NCBI GenBank assembly: GCA_015680905.1
Contig: CM027383.1
Location: 83,857,001-83,921,000, forward strand
From: Coptis chinensis
Lineage: Eukaryota; Streptophyta; Magnoliopsida; Ranunculales; Ranunculaceae
Reading direction: 5' to 3'
Length of the DNA: 64,000 nt
Below, one piece after another: positions 12,867 to 25,062 of this stretch. The first letter of the stretch is position 1. Each line of letters starts with the position of its first letter. The translations under genes were made by a program, and so were the position numbers. The notes beneath the pieces are model-generated. The model saw only the letters and a list, made by a program, of their open reading frames with translations. It ran no database searches and was not told the DNA's origin.

Positions 12867-13526
12867 TTGGGCAGTTAAGTTCGATGAAAATCAGCCCAAG
12901 GTGCTCACACCGCAAGCCAGCAACAACTCCGATCACATCAAGAGTCTTGACGACGGAGTAGTACAGCTGACTCTCAGAAGCAGAAAGCCAGATGAAGACC
13001 AAGGAAAAATGGTCTACCCACTCCAGCCTATCTCTATGATAACTTCGAGTCCAGCCTGTAGATGAGAAAAGGAGCTACAAAGGAAAATGCCAAAGATTCC
13101 CGAACACTTGAAGAGAGAGTTGGATGCGAGAACACTATCTCAGATCTCAACGATCCTCGAAGACAATGGTGGCTCACATTACAATCAAGAACAAAGGATA
13201 CCTTGTCCGAACAAATGAATTGAAGAACGAAAGGCAGGCTCCAAGCAACTGTTCTTGGGTTATTTCTATGGCAAGAGAATCTATACTATATGGAAGACTA
13301 TGAGAAAAGACTATCACGAGATCTCTTCAGCGTTTCCTCCGTTCGAGCCAATCTACTATGAAGGGAACAAAGATACGATCGCTGCTCCTATAATGTCTAC
13401 TCAGGTTGATCTCCGTGGACAGTCCAATTTCTACAAGCAATTGAATTGGACCAACATAGCCAAAAAGGCTATAAACCATCATACCACCACCACAAGAGCG
13501 CATCCCAGTTGTTATTTTAAATGAAA
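12867..13526 (+). pseudogene. Unidentified coding-like stretch between RepHel and RPA
   Basis: I do not recognise the product. The plus strand has about 220 codons of protein-like sequence with very few stops (one near 13063 and a frame change near 13215). The second half reads YFYGKRIYTIWKTM, FPPFEPIYYEGNKDT and QVDLRGQSNFYKQLNWTN, ending at a TGA at 13522. Composition is balanced and codon-like, unlike the AT-rich flanks. It has no counterpart in the usual Helitron gene set, so a captured host fragment or a remnant of another inserted element are both possible. Confidence 0.4.
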
Positions 13527-13571
13527 AAAAAAATATTGTTCACATTCTAGGTCTGCTGTTATGCAAATATC

Positions 13572-13672
13572 TTATGCATATAACCTGGTCGCCCAACTTC
13601 GTTGTATGGTTGCTCAGCAGTCCAGGTTATATGCATAACTGCTGAGCAACCATACAACGAAGTTGGGTGACC
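13572..13672. repeat. Permuted inverted repeat (two interlocked hairpins)
   Basis: Two inverted repeats interlock in the order a-b-a'-b'. Arm a (13572-13588) pairs perfectly with a' (13622-13638), 17 bp. Arm b (13587-13620) pairs with b' (13639-13672), 34 bp with one mismatch. The second half is the reverse complement of the first half with its two blocks in swapped order. It lies between RepHel and the RPA gene. Confidence 0.9.
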
Positions 13673-14460
13673 TTTCGAGCATGTGGAGCCGCACTGCTGC
13701 ATCCCCTTAGTCCTTGAGTTCTTTCTCATTATATATAGTAACCCATGTTATAGGGAAGCACATGACTTTGACAAGCGGACAAAGCAATATTCAGGAGTGG
13801 GAGTGGGAACCTCTTGATTACTATTAAAGTTTAATGGTAGTAACATATGAACAAACTATAAATTGCAAACGCATTAGGACCAGCAAACCATACGCCTTTC
13901 TTCCTATCCTACCTCACCCAAAATTCAATCAGACCTTCAGCCCTTCGTCTTCTTCAACCGTTATCTTCATATTCCACGTTTAACTACCGTGTAACAGATG
14001 GGCCTATTCTCCTTCCCTCTCTTCATGTTTCTTTCTAATCTCTATAATTAAATTCAGCAGGTTTTTTCTTCGTCTACATATGTTCAACTTCTCACACCAA
14101 GAAACTTTCTGTTATACAACATCAGCAATTAGCTTATCCCCTTCTCTCCTCCATTTCTAATTATTTGTTTACCAGGGATTGCCTACTGTTAACTTTGCCC
14201 CTTTCATTAAACTTTGCAGTTACAAGTCAGATGTCGACGCAAAGCTATCAAGATCTTGATAAAATCCGCAATGGATCTGACCGCTATAAAGTCTTGGGCC
14301 GCATCACAAGACTCTGGGAATCAGTCAATTTGAGTAATAAGTACACTAGGGAAGTGCTTAGCTTGGAGTTTCTTTTTTTCGATGCAAAGGTAACTACAAT
14401 ACTATGTCCCGTCTATGCAAAAAAAAAGAAAAATCCCAGCCGAAATAATTTATTCACTGA

Positions 14461-15837
14461 TGATAGTTAGTAAATTGATTCTTAATTATCTATAGATGAA
14501 TATAAACAAATAATGATCAACTACCTTCTCAATATTATTTCTACTCTCAATTCATTATGCAATATAAAGAATACAAATTCGTTCCACTCCTAAACTACCA
14601 AGACTAAATAGAATCCAATTAATCAAACACAAAGAAACAATAGTGAGAATAATATTATGTTGAGAATTTATACTACGAGATACTACTATCAATTTATCTT
14701 ATACTAATATTAACTAAAGTAATTAAATATAGATGAATCAAATATGGAGAAAACTAGAGAGAGATTGAAATCCACTTTTTAATTTCTTAATATGCTAGCA
14801 TAGATTTGTATAGAAAATCCTAGTCTAGATATTCACACACAAGGTTAAAATATAAATACTATACTTTTAATGATCTCTAATTACTTTATACTATCTCTAG
14901 TCATAAACTAATTAGCATTGCTTCCATTCTCATGGCAAACTCACTATTATCTAGTTTAGGTTAAACTCTTCTTATCTCTAAGTCAAGAAAAATATAAACT
15001 TAAACCCTAACAATAAATCTATATTAACAAATCAAGTCCTCTCAAAGCTTTATTCAAACTCCCTTTAATGGGAGTTTAGCTATGAATCATGGGACTATCA
15101 TGGACATAATAATAGAAAGAAGAAAACATAATGTATACTACTTTATTAAAGATAACTTGAATTGAATTAATGGTGGCTACAAACTAAACTCATAAACTAA
15201 AACTAAAAAGGAGAGAAAGAGAGAGAACCCTAATTTATTCTAACTAATGGAAGGGAGAGGGAGAGAGTTTAGGGTTTTTATTCTCTTATATAATGATACA
15301 AAATCATGCATGGCTTTTTAGGTTAGATTATGGACCTATAAATCAAGTCCATAACCTAATTGGTTGAATCCAAGACTTCTAATTCTAAGCGTGTTACTGT
15401 AGTGTGGGTTTTCACTGAATTATACTACTCTAATCGAGTCAAGGTCTAGACCATTGGAAAGAGCTTTCTGAGCCGGTCATTTTGATATAAAATGAGCCAA
15501 AATCTGAGGCCTAAGTCTAAAGATACGACTTTTTGAAGTTATGTTGACTTTTATTTATCTCTCTAATCCGGTTTGACTTTCACTTAACAGTGTTGACTTG
15601 GGCTTTTTAAGGACTTTTTCTCCATTAAACTTGGGCTTTCTTCATGGAACTTCCCTAGCAATCACTTTAGCTCATTTTAGCACCTAATTAGTAACGAATT
15701 GACATTTATTCAACTCTGAAGCCTGCATGCAATACTCAAAAGCACGTAATTAGTGATAAACATATACTATTAATAACATAATTGGCTAAATATAAATACT
15801 ATTAAAGGGTTTAAACTACAGTTTTGGGTTTTTATCA
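14461..15837 (-). repeat. Left LTR (3' LTR of the minus-strand element), 1377 bp
   Basis: It is bounded by TGATAGTTAG and TTATCA and aligns along its whole length with 27513-28897. By eye the two differ by scattered substitutions and small indels, roughly 5 percent; for example the right copy has a short GAGAGAAAGC insertion near 27970. On the minus strand a TTATATAAGAG TATA-like box near 15284 is followed by a CT-rich start region. Confidence 0.93.
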
Positions 15838-15853
15838 AACCACCCCCAAACAG
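15838..15853 (-). other. Polypurine tract (PPT) next to the 3' LTR
   Basis: The minus strand reads TGTTTGGGGGTGGTT directly before the LTR start TGATAAAAACC. This purine-rich stretch is the expected plus-strand primer. The same TTTGGGGGTGG core recurs at 17401-17412 and 17622-17636. Confidence 0.75.
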
Positions 15854-18101
15854 CATTTTCCTTGTCCTCAAGTAAATATGTGAAATTAAAATAAGTGGCC
15901 AAAAATGTATTTTTAACTAGTCTCGTTTCGATGAGTGCGATTGCATTGACCATATGCAATAAGGCCTTAAACCACTAAAAATTCCCTAGTGGACGAGTTA
16001 TAGCTTCATGAGAGTTTTCTGGAGAAGGTACTCACAAACTTCATTTATACTATGACTAAGAAATAAAAGTAACTGTTCCCTAATTTTATCTCAGAATCTA
16101 TACATCTCACTAGTATTTAAACAAGGATGATCATTCTAAAACTTAAACTAATACATACATAATAATCAAATCATCTTAAGATAAACAACTATACAATGAA
16201 CTATGATATGAAATGCAATGGCAAGTCTGCTTCTGAAACTTTTGGGTAGCGTGCCTAAGTAGGTTATCACAAGGAATGTGCTAAAATACATAACACTCTG
16301 ATTTTTCCACTCAAGTTTGTTAACTCTAGTGTATAGTGGGCACACATTTCCTCACAATCTCAATGACAATTCAAGAAAGCTGAGGTTGATCAAACAAATC
16401 TACCACTTACTATCACACCAACTTATTACTAATTGAGTTAGAGGTCTTTATTAAGTGATACGGGGCGTAGGTGTTGGTTAAAGAAGGAAAGAAATGGATA
16501 TTCTAAAAGACAAGTCTGAGAAAATAGGGTCTTCATATTATGTAACTAGAGAAAACCTTGTTCTTTTGCTTCTACACTTTGTTTCCATCTTTAGCCTTTT
16601 TATTTTGGCTTTTTGACTCATTTTATTCTATTTTTGGAGTTTTTATTTTATTTCTATTTTTGGAGTTTTTATTTTTATTTTATTTTATTTTTCTTTGGAT
16701 GTAAACTTTTTTTCTTTTTCTTTTCTGAGGCAACTAACTAATTTTTGTTTACACAGGTTTTTCTCTTTTCTTTTCTTCACTCATCCTATTTCTCATACTT
16801 ATCCAGATAGGTAGGCTGATTTTATTTTTTTATTTTGTTTTATTGGGTAAAAGAATTTTGGTTTGTGAAAAGGCTAATGAAAGGCTCAGTGGGGCGACTA
16901 GCGGATAATAAATATCATATAGGTGTGAATTTCTGGCTATATCGATCCAAAGAGGGCCTAAATTCTCGCTTAGGATATGGTATGGTGATCAAGCAAGTGG
17001 ATGTATGATTTCTCTACTCGGAATTTACTTCTCCCTTGTGTCATCACTCAGATATTTCACTCTTATGAGGCTTTTAGGCTAGATGCTCACATGATATGTA
17101 TTAAGTACTCTAACCTAGGTCTCAGAAAAATACTGCCAAGTACAATAAAAAATGCTCATACAAAATGTTCGTGAAAAGATGTAATGACTATTACCTATAT
17201 ATTAATTTAAGTTTCAAAAATTAAATTCTAATTCAAGTACTACGTGAGATTTCTAGACTAATATCATCATGGAGAAGGGAACAATACCATTATCACTAAG
17301 TGCCTAGCATAAATAATATTTATGACTTTTTTAATATTTTATAAAGAAAAGTGCGTAATTTACATCCTAAAAGTGTCTAATTTTTTCAAATGTTTCTATC
17401 CCACCCCCAAACAATCGAACACTTTGTCCTTAAAGTGTAAAGAGAGAAGGAAAGAATTTACCATAGAAACATGGCAAAAATTGGCAGTATTTGTAACAGA
17501 AATATTATAAAGATGATATGATAACATGAAGAACAATTAAACTGTTACGTACTAACTAAATTGGAGTAAACATGACAGGTAATGGGTGGCAAAATGTTTT
17601 GAAATGAAATACCAAAATACGCCACCCCCAAACAAAATTGGAAAACTCTTTTTAAGTTTGAAAATTTTGTTTGGCTTATACTCCAGAAAGGTGGTATTGT
17701 ACAAAAACTTGGGTATTTTAAAGTCAGATTCCCTAGACTTAATATGATATATATGTATTAACATGCAGTTTACCTTATATCAATAATCTAAATAATTGTG
17801 GATCTTTCTATAAATAGTTAACATGAAATGCACCATCAAACAGAATAAAACACCAAGATTTCCTATGACGTGACTTAGTGGAATGGGAAGGAATTCTGAT
17901 GGATATAGAACCTAACCGAGCATATAGTTTCTTCTTTTTTCTCCTACAAAAGGGAGACCAAGTGAATGAGTGTGAGAAAATAGATGGTTTTGGAAAATAC
18001 GTGGGATATAGATAAGTTTTAGAAGGATGGAATGGAAAAAATGGTTGGATTCTATGAGGGATTAGCTCATGTTGGTGGTCGGGTGGTGCTCTAGGTAGTG
18101 T
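15854..18101 (-). other. Non-coding region of the retrotransposon where RT and integrase would be
   Basis: This 2.2-kb stretch between protease and the 3' LTR shows no RT, RNase H or integrase motifs on either strand; only short open frames occur. It holds T-rich tracts on the plus strand (16600-16850) and two extra copies of the PPT-like core (17401-17412 and 17622-17636). It could be a natural non-coding spacer of a gag-protease family or the scar of a deletion. Confidence 0.6.
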
Positions 18102-19449
18102 TTAAGAGGGTGGATCATCACAAGCTCTTAGAAACTCATAAAATTCCTCATCTAGCTTGGTCGCATCCACATAATTATGGTATTTATCTTCATCTTTGAG
18201 GAATTCATCTATCTCGTCTATTGTGATATTTACTCCATCTCTCATAAGGTCGGAAAGCAGGGTGGAAAATGCTTTCTCTATTTCAGTTATATTCAAGGAG
18301 TCAAAATTGTGATCTTTGTCTTCTTCCATAAGAAGGGTATCTACTAGTGTGGGGACGAGATCGTTGGAAGCACTAATGTAATATATAAAACTCTTAATGG
18401 ACTTCACTTCTCCTTTTACAGGCAAACCTAGTTGTTCCTGCTTTTGTCTAAACATGTTAACTTCCACAGAAAGATTTCTAAAAGAAAGAGTCATTGCGCC
18501 ATCCCGGCAATTGATTTGGGCATTGGCGGTTGCCAAGAAAGGACGCCCTAAGATGATGGGAATGGAATCATGAGTAACTTCCGTGTCGAGAATAACGAAG
18601 TCAACGGGATAGTAAAAATCTTGAACGTTAACAAGAATGTTTTCAACTATGCCTTTGGGATACTTAATAGAACGATCAGCTAACTGCAAAGCTATTTTGG
18701 TTGGTTGAAGTTTTGTTAGACCTAGTTGTTTATATAAATAAAAAGGGAGTAAGTTAACACTCGCCCCTATGTCTAATAAAGCAGTTGTTATGAAGGTATC
18801 ACCTAAGGTGCATTGTACAGTAGGACGACCAGGGTTCTTGTACTTAACAATTCCGTTATGTTTAGATAAAGAGGGATATTGTTCAGTTAAGAAGGCTTCG
18901 TGGGGTATGTTGGTTTTCCCCTTCTTGGTGCACAACTTTTTTAGAAACTTAGCGTGTCCCAGTAAACTTTTTATAGCATCGAGAAAATGTAGGTTTATAG
19001 TCAAATTTTTAAACACTTATCTAATCTCATCAAAATTCTCGTCCTTTTTAGACACAACTAGTCTTTGGGGATACGATGGTTTATCTTTATATTTAACATA
19101 AGGTTCAAAAGTATTATTAGTCTTTGCTTTATCCTTAGCCGTTTTCCATCTAGGTGTCCATATTGGAACCTCTACAGGTGTAGGATCATCAATTTCTATG
19201 GTGGTATTTAGTAAGGTTGTACCTCTTGGTTGTGGCTGGACTGGAACTTCTATAGTTGTAGGGTTTTCAGTTTCTATGACAGTATTCGGTATGGTTTCAT
19301 TTTCAGCTTCCGTTTGCGGGCGATCTGTAAGCATAGTCACTTTTTTATCAAATACTCTACCTGAATGAAGGGTAGTGGCTGCCTGTAGGTCCCTTTGGTT
19401 TATATCACAATTACAGTGAATACTGGTTATTTCGAAGGCGGTGTTTGTT
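18102..19449 (-). pseudogene. Retrotransposon aspartic protease and Gag C-terminal part
   Basis: The pepsin-like retroviral-type protease cleaves the Gag polyprotein. From the CACTA junction leftwards the frame encodes DLQAATTLHSGRVFD (the conserved TLRSG-type block at the Gag end) and a Pro/Thr-rich linker. It then gives the protease core: LLDIGASVNLLP (active Asp in D-I-G-A-S, near 18765), IPIILGRPFLATA (the flap-side ILG motif) and a Glu/Asp-rich tail ending CDDPPS. There is one in-frame TAA at 19017-19019; otherwise the frame is open for over 1.3 kb. In related elements the frame would continue into reverse transcriptase, but here it simply stops. The 5' part of the same gene lies beyond the CACTA insertion, at 25063-26261. 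Confidence 0.85.
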
Positions 19450-19609
19450 CACTAGTAGAAAAAAGGCTTTTTGTGACTGTTTTAAAATGTTATTTATGAC
19501 CGTTGTGTTCGAAACGGTCACAAATGGTAGGAAAGGGTTTTTGTGACTGTTTTAAAAGGTTTTTGGTGACGTGCGTTTTCGAAACGGTCACAAATGATTT
19601 TTTTTCTAA

Positions 19610-22120
19610 AGAATGCGTATATGTGTGGAGAACTATTTGAGACTATTTCACTAAAAGAGTTACATATTACCCATCCTTAAGTGACCGTTTGACCCATCTA
19701 TTTGACCCAACTAGTTTTTGGTCGAGCGCGCCACAACACTTCTAAAAAAAACTAATTCGAAACACAACACACCCACATTGACTCTCACCTCCTCTGTCTC
19801 CTACTTCCTTCAAACTCTAACTACCTGCTCTTAAAAAAAAAAAAAAAACACTTCACGACTCTCTCTTCACTCATTCTCATTCTCGACCAGATAGTGTCAA
19901 CGTGTCTAGAACGCAAGAAATTACAACTTAAGGGACAGTGTATTCTTCTCTCGAATAAATTACAACTCAAAACTCAGTTCCCATCTCTCCCCACTACCTC
20001 CTCTATTCTTTACCCTCCTTTCCAGTTCCCATTGCTAAACTAGGTCCGGCTTTGATTAGAGCACATAAATCTAGAAATAAAGTTTGAACAAACTCTAGAA
20101 ATTATTGAAGTAAGTCTCGAAAATCCGTTCTAGTGGTACTGAAGGCAAACACGCTGAAGAAGAAGGAGATGGGCACAATGCTCGAAGATGCTACTAATTT
20201 AATTGGACGATAGCCATGAAAGCCCATGTGATTAATCTACCCTCTCTCTCTCTCTCTCTTATGATAACCCATTTCGAAAAAGTCAGTTTTTTTATGCTTA
20301 CTCCTTCACATCCGAAAAAGCTTTGATTTTCAAGGTTGGTTCTCTTATTCATACTTAATTAATTTTGGTACGGTTTTATTTTACACGTTGATTCTCTTAA
20401 TTAATTTTACCACTAGAAAAAAAAATTGAATCTTCAATTTTTTCTAGCTGGGTATTTTTTCTTTAGTTTGTATTCCTTTAGATTTCAAGTTGCTTAAGTT
20501 TGTTTCAATTGTTTACAATAATTTAGTTTCTAGAAATGAATTAAAGTTTGGTTTCGGTGTTGGGTTAGCAAACGCTTCGACTTTTGGTTAATCTCCCCTC
20601 ACGTTGGTTAGTTCTCTTTGGGGATAAATTTAATTAATCGACTGTTTGGCATCTAATTCGCATGTCTACGTTTTTAATGCCTTTTGACCTGGTTTACTAG
20701 CTTTTCATGAATGGTCATGCCTTCATAGGTATGTGAGAGAAGGGAATAACTAAGTGAAGGCAGTTGCAAATATGCACAAGGCGGAAAGATGAGATTGCGA
20801 GGCAGTCAAATGCTCCTATTGGCTTATCTAGTTAGTGAAAACTCAATGAAACTTTTACTAAACTTTGTATACAAATCTGTCATGGTCTTCAATTTTTCTC
20901 GTTAGTTTTATTGGATAAATAGGTTTGAAGTGATTGGAAGGTTAAGCTATTGTATATGTATGTGGTTGGAACTTGGAAGTTTGTGGGTTCACTAGGAAAC
21001 TACTGTATATATAGTTTTGTTATCCTTAAGTTTCATTTGAATGAACATTAAGGTGGAGGAAATTTTATGCTAATTGAAGTGGTTCACCTAAAAACTGTCA
21101 TTTAGTTTCATTTGGGTTTGAAATCACTAGTATTTTGCTAGGGAGTGTTGTGGCACATTTGATTAGATTAATTAATCTTTTTCCAAGAGGTGTTGTCTGG
21201 ATATGAATATATGGTTGTATCCCCTACATTATCATTCATTAATTTATTCTTCCCATGGTCTATCATATGCAATCTCAGTGTTATGACTTAATTGTTCTTG
21301 TTTGGAAGGTACAAACCAAAGAGCATACCAAACATAATTTACATATCATTGGCAAGTGTCTTACGATAATATCTTTCCTATTAATGATGGTTTGCTTCCA
21401 TTTCACTGAGTTATACAAGTTGTGTTCTCTTTGTACAGAGAGAAATTGAGGGGGAGAAACTCTCTATTAAAATTTTCCAGCAAACACCTTACCTATATCA
21501 ACTAATTAGAAGCAATTATCATGTGTGGGGAGACGTCCAAGAGAGAGAGCTGGGATTTGTTGGTGTTAATTTGCACAGGATGTTTTCGAAACCGAAGTTC
21601 AATTCCCGCGGGAATTCCAGATTTGCTTTTAGCTAGTGAGCAATCATTTACCCAAGGTTTAATTCTATATATGACTGACTAATATTCAATGAACTATGTT
21701 ATTTGATAGAGAGTAGTCTTTCTGTTTTTAACACCAATTTCTTATGGACTTTTGACTGGAGTTTTGGCATGATATTTACCATTAGAAACTTTGTATAACT
21801 CGCTAGTAAATCATAACAGAGGTGGAGAGGAATATTCAAACCAATTGATATTCACAGTTGATTTAATTGTTCGGGTCCATACGTATATAAATGGTGTCTG
21901 CACTTTAATTATATATCTTTGCTAATTGTTGTTTCGGAGTCTTAGCTAGAGATGATGAGTGAACGATTATCGCTCATCTATTGAACTTTCTTTTATGCGG
22001 TAATGATAATCTCATTATCTGGTTTGCTTAGTAATTGGGCTATATTATTGATCTTTCACTTCATTCTATTCTTCATAGAAATTTTGGTGTGTTTGCCTTG
22101 TTGTTAAGGTGGTCTTCATT
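19610..22120. other. CACTA interior without recognised genes
   Basis: Apart from a CT microsatellite near 20240 and A/T-rich tracts nothing is recognised. Short open frames such as 21255-21449 have no family resemblance. Confidence 0.4.
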
Positions 22121-23728
22121 AGGTGTAACTCGGTCAAGAAGTTAACCCGTCAGAAATCAGCAACTGCCCCAGTTTTGGAACCGCCTTTTAACATAGTTAG
22201 GTTGTGATTCAAGCCCTTGACATAAAAAAAATAAGTTTTATGTGTCTACTTTCCAGCCCAATTGGCCTCATTGCGTTCCGAGGCCAGTGGAAAAAGATTT
22301 TGTGTTTAGAAGTTTGGTCGGCAGAAAACAGTGCGTCAAAAATCAGTTTCTGCGCACTGTGTTTGAGCCCAATTTTCACATATTTAGAGTGAGATTGAGA
22401 ATTTTTGTAAAGCTTAAGAAAGTAAGTTCTGTGTGTTATATTGACAATGCAAAAAGCCTCGTTGCTTTTGGATAACTGTGGAAAGTGTTATGCTATCCCG
22501 AAGATAGTCCGTCAGAATTCTTGTTTGCTGAAAATTAGGATTTTTACCAAGTTCGAGCTATAGTTACTCCTCGAAGGCTGGCATTAGGACTTCAAGTTCT
22601 ACATTAAAAAGTAAGTATATATATCATAGTTTTCAAATAATCAAGTGGTGTATTATTTGGATGACTGTAGGAAACGTTATTGTATTGGTAAGTTAGCTAG
22701 AAAACCTACCGTGTTATCTTTTTATGTGCAAGAACCTATTTTGGAAAATATTTCTAGTAATGAACAAAGATCTTAAAATTTTCTTGGGTGTTTTGTATAG
22801 TTTTTGTAGCCTACGTTTTGATAGTGGTTTTGTTTGGAACTGACATGAATCTTAAGATAGTTTTGGAGACCTGAAAGTATAGTAAAAATTCGTTTTTGAG
22901 CAATTCTGACTTCTAGGTTTATTGTGCATCAGTAGGGCTGAAAATTTATATATGATGTTTTGAATATGAATGTTATCTAAAGTGAGAATAATGATTATTT
23001 TGAGCACGGTTATGTATGACAATTATGTTTTTAGTTAAGAGTTACGTAAGACTTGATTCTAATCTTGAAAGATTAAATATTTGTGTGACTATCGTGGTCA
23101 TGGCTAGGGATATTTGTGTGTTATATTATAATAATTTTAGACTATGTAGTTAAGTTTGAATTAATATATATGTTAGCTAGTTTTACTTGTTTAAAATATG
23201 CTTTGTAGGATGGTATTATCATATAACGATGTAGGTAAACATACTAACATTCTTACAGGTGTGGATTATCGTATAACGATTTTGAAAAAGGCAAATTTAT
23301 TTTATTTTTTGGTTAACTTTGATAAAAGGACGTCTCACACTGTATAGAGGAACTAATAGTCATGATGTAAATTTTACAATGTTTTTAGTAGATTTTAGAC
23401 GCGCTAGAAAAACTAATGCCTTCCAAGGGAAGGAACTAAATTGTCTCGAGGAGTAAGAGTTATTTAACTGTTCTAGCATTCGTCAAGATGGTTAAGTAAT
23501 TGGGTTGAGCAATGAGATATATATTGTTATGATTTCAGGTTATGACATGATTAAAATTTATGAAATGTTGAAAATACAGAGGGAGCTCTGTCAAAAAATT
23601 TGTAGGAATTTCCTGTCTTTGTATAGTTTGGGTTTTGCTTGGTTGGTCTGTATCGTGTCTCGAGTTTTGTAATGATTGTAAATGCCACGTGCCCTTGGTA
23701 TTCAGTCATTATGAAATTTGGGGTGTGA
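22121..23728. repeat. Possible old LTR remnant inside the CACTA element
   Basis: The right edge reads AAATTTGGGGTGTGACA, the reverse complement of the LTR start at 62369 (TGTCACACCCCAAATTT). A left edge TGTAACTCGG at 22121 is only a guess. No matching target duplication was found, and interior similarity between the two copies appears limited to the terminus. Confidence 0.3.
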
Positions 23729-23729
23729 C

Positions 23730-24310
23730 AATAACATAATTAATGATGTCTCCTCCATTTATTATTTCCCTGAAAGAGGTCGACGAGGTAAGACATTATG
23801 GTGGAACTTTTATAACTATGACTTTAAAGATCGAAATGGTTTACTTCTTATTTATATGCATTTAAATATGATGCTATTTATGCCCAAAAGGATTTGCAAT
23901 GTAGTTTTAGACTCAACTTGTAGTTTTGCATTGTTTAGTAGTTGATAAACATCAATTTCATATTTTTGTAGGGCCCTAGGCAACCAGATGGTAAACAATA
24001 TAGTATTCATGCAATATGCTTTATGCAAGACATAATGAACGATCCTTCTCTTTTGCCATTGAAAGTAAATAGAATGCCTCTTACATTTTAACTTAATTTA
24101 TATTTGATGTCTTTAGCAATTGTGTTTTTAACTTTTTTTTTCTCTATTTTGCAAAATATTAACTTTGTTGTTTCTTATATTCCAGCTAAAAAATCTTAGT
24201 CATAAAAAGGTCTTCACCGACAAGGAGATAAATGAAGTTCGAATAGGTTTTGTTATGTTCATCTAAAAATGCATTATGAATTATCTTCAAGATGAAGATG
24301 AACCATAAGG
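23730..24310 (+). pseudogene. Ulp1-like (C48) cysteine protease C-terminal remnant
   Basis: Pieces separated by probable introns read GPRQPDGKQYSIHAICFMQDIMNDPSLLPL (two segments around 23974-24063) and then a frame with KVFTDKEINEVRIGF near 24210. In plant Ulp1/SENP-like proteases the segment around the catalytic Cys reads like PRQPGxxxCGYYV, and the C-terminal helix reads like YTxEEIDExR. The catalytic Cys is not preserved here (KQYSIHA replaces the CGYY region), and a stop interrupts the tail. Ulp1-like domains are commonly carried by plant CACTA and MULE elements, which fits its position. The assignment rests on partial resemblance. Confidence 0.4.
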
Positions 24311-25062
24311 CTGAAGACATATGTGGGTGATTGACTTTGACGAGATTAGGTTATTTTTTCATTTGGATTTGGATTTGGATTAGGATGATTATATTTATAT
24401 GAATTAGATTGGAAATGTGTTATTTACTTCATTACATTTTACGATTAAATACAAATATATATTGGTTATCCAATGGGATTGGAATGTTTCAATGAAATTA
24501 GCAATATATATGAGTGTTACTTGAAATTTAATAGATCATATTTAGATATGTAGTTTATTCAGGTGTGTAGTTTATTACAGGTATCCAATTTTGGGGGTTT
24601 TTATATATATTCACGTTTTTTTTAATAAAAAAAAAAAACAATATATACATATCACGGTTTTAGCAAAACCGTCATGACTAATGGTACTTTTTATGACCAT
24701 AAAAAAGATGAATGCATAACAGTTTATTTAAAACTGTCACAAATGATATGATTTGTTATGATGGTTTTTGAGCAGTTGTTACTGTTTTTTTTTATTGTTT
24801 TATGACTGTTAAAAAGGATGAATACATAACCGTTTATTTAAAACCATCACAAATTATATGATTTGTTGTGACAGTTTTTGAGCAGGTGTTACCGTTTTTT
24901 ATGGTAGAGAGAGGCTAATCTGGAACAAATATTTGTGACGGTTTTGAAAAAAAAATAAATGACTCCCACTCCATCACGGTTTTGAAAAAAAAAAAAAAAC
25001 AGTGAGAAAAAACTTTTTGTCACTGTTTTTAACAGTGATATAAAGCCTTTTTTCTTGTAGTA

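Noticed and set aside
12867..13526. Endogenous pararetrovirus polyprotein piece
   Set aside because: The protein has a vaguely polyprotein-like look, but no diagnostic motif is present; identity left open.
15854..18101. Search for reverse transcriptase and integrase in the gag-protease element
   Set aside because: No YxDD/FxDD, RNase H or HHCC integrase motif could be seen in any frame, so none is reported.
18769..19101. Plus-strand frame opposite the protease
   Set aside because: Shadow of the protease gene on the other strand.
22121..23728. Solo LTR with defined ends inside the CACTA
   Set aside because: Only the right terminus is convincing; no five-base duplication matched, so it is kept as a weak repeat call.
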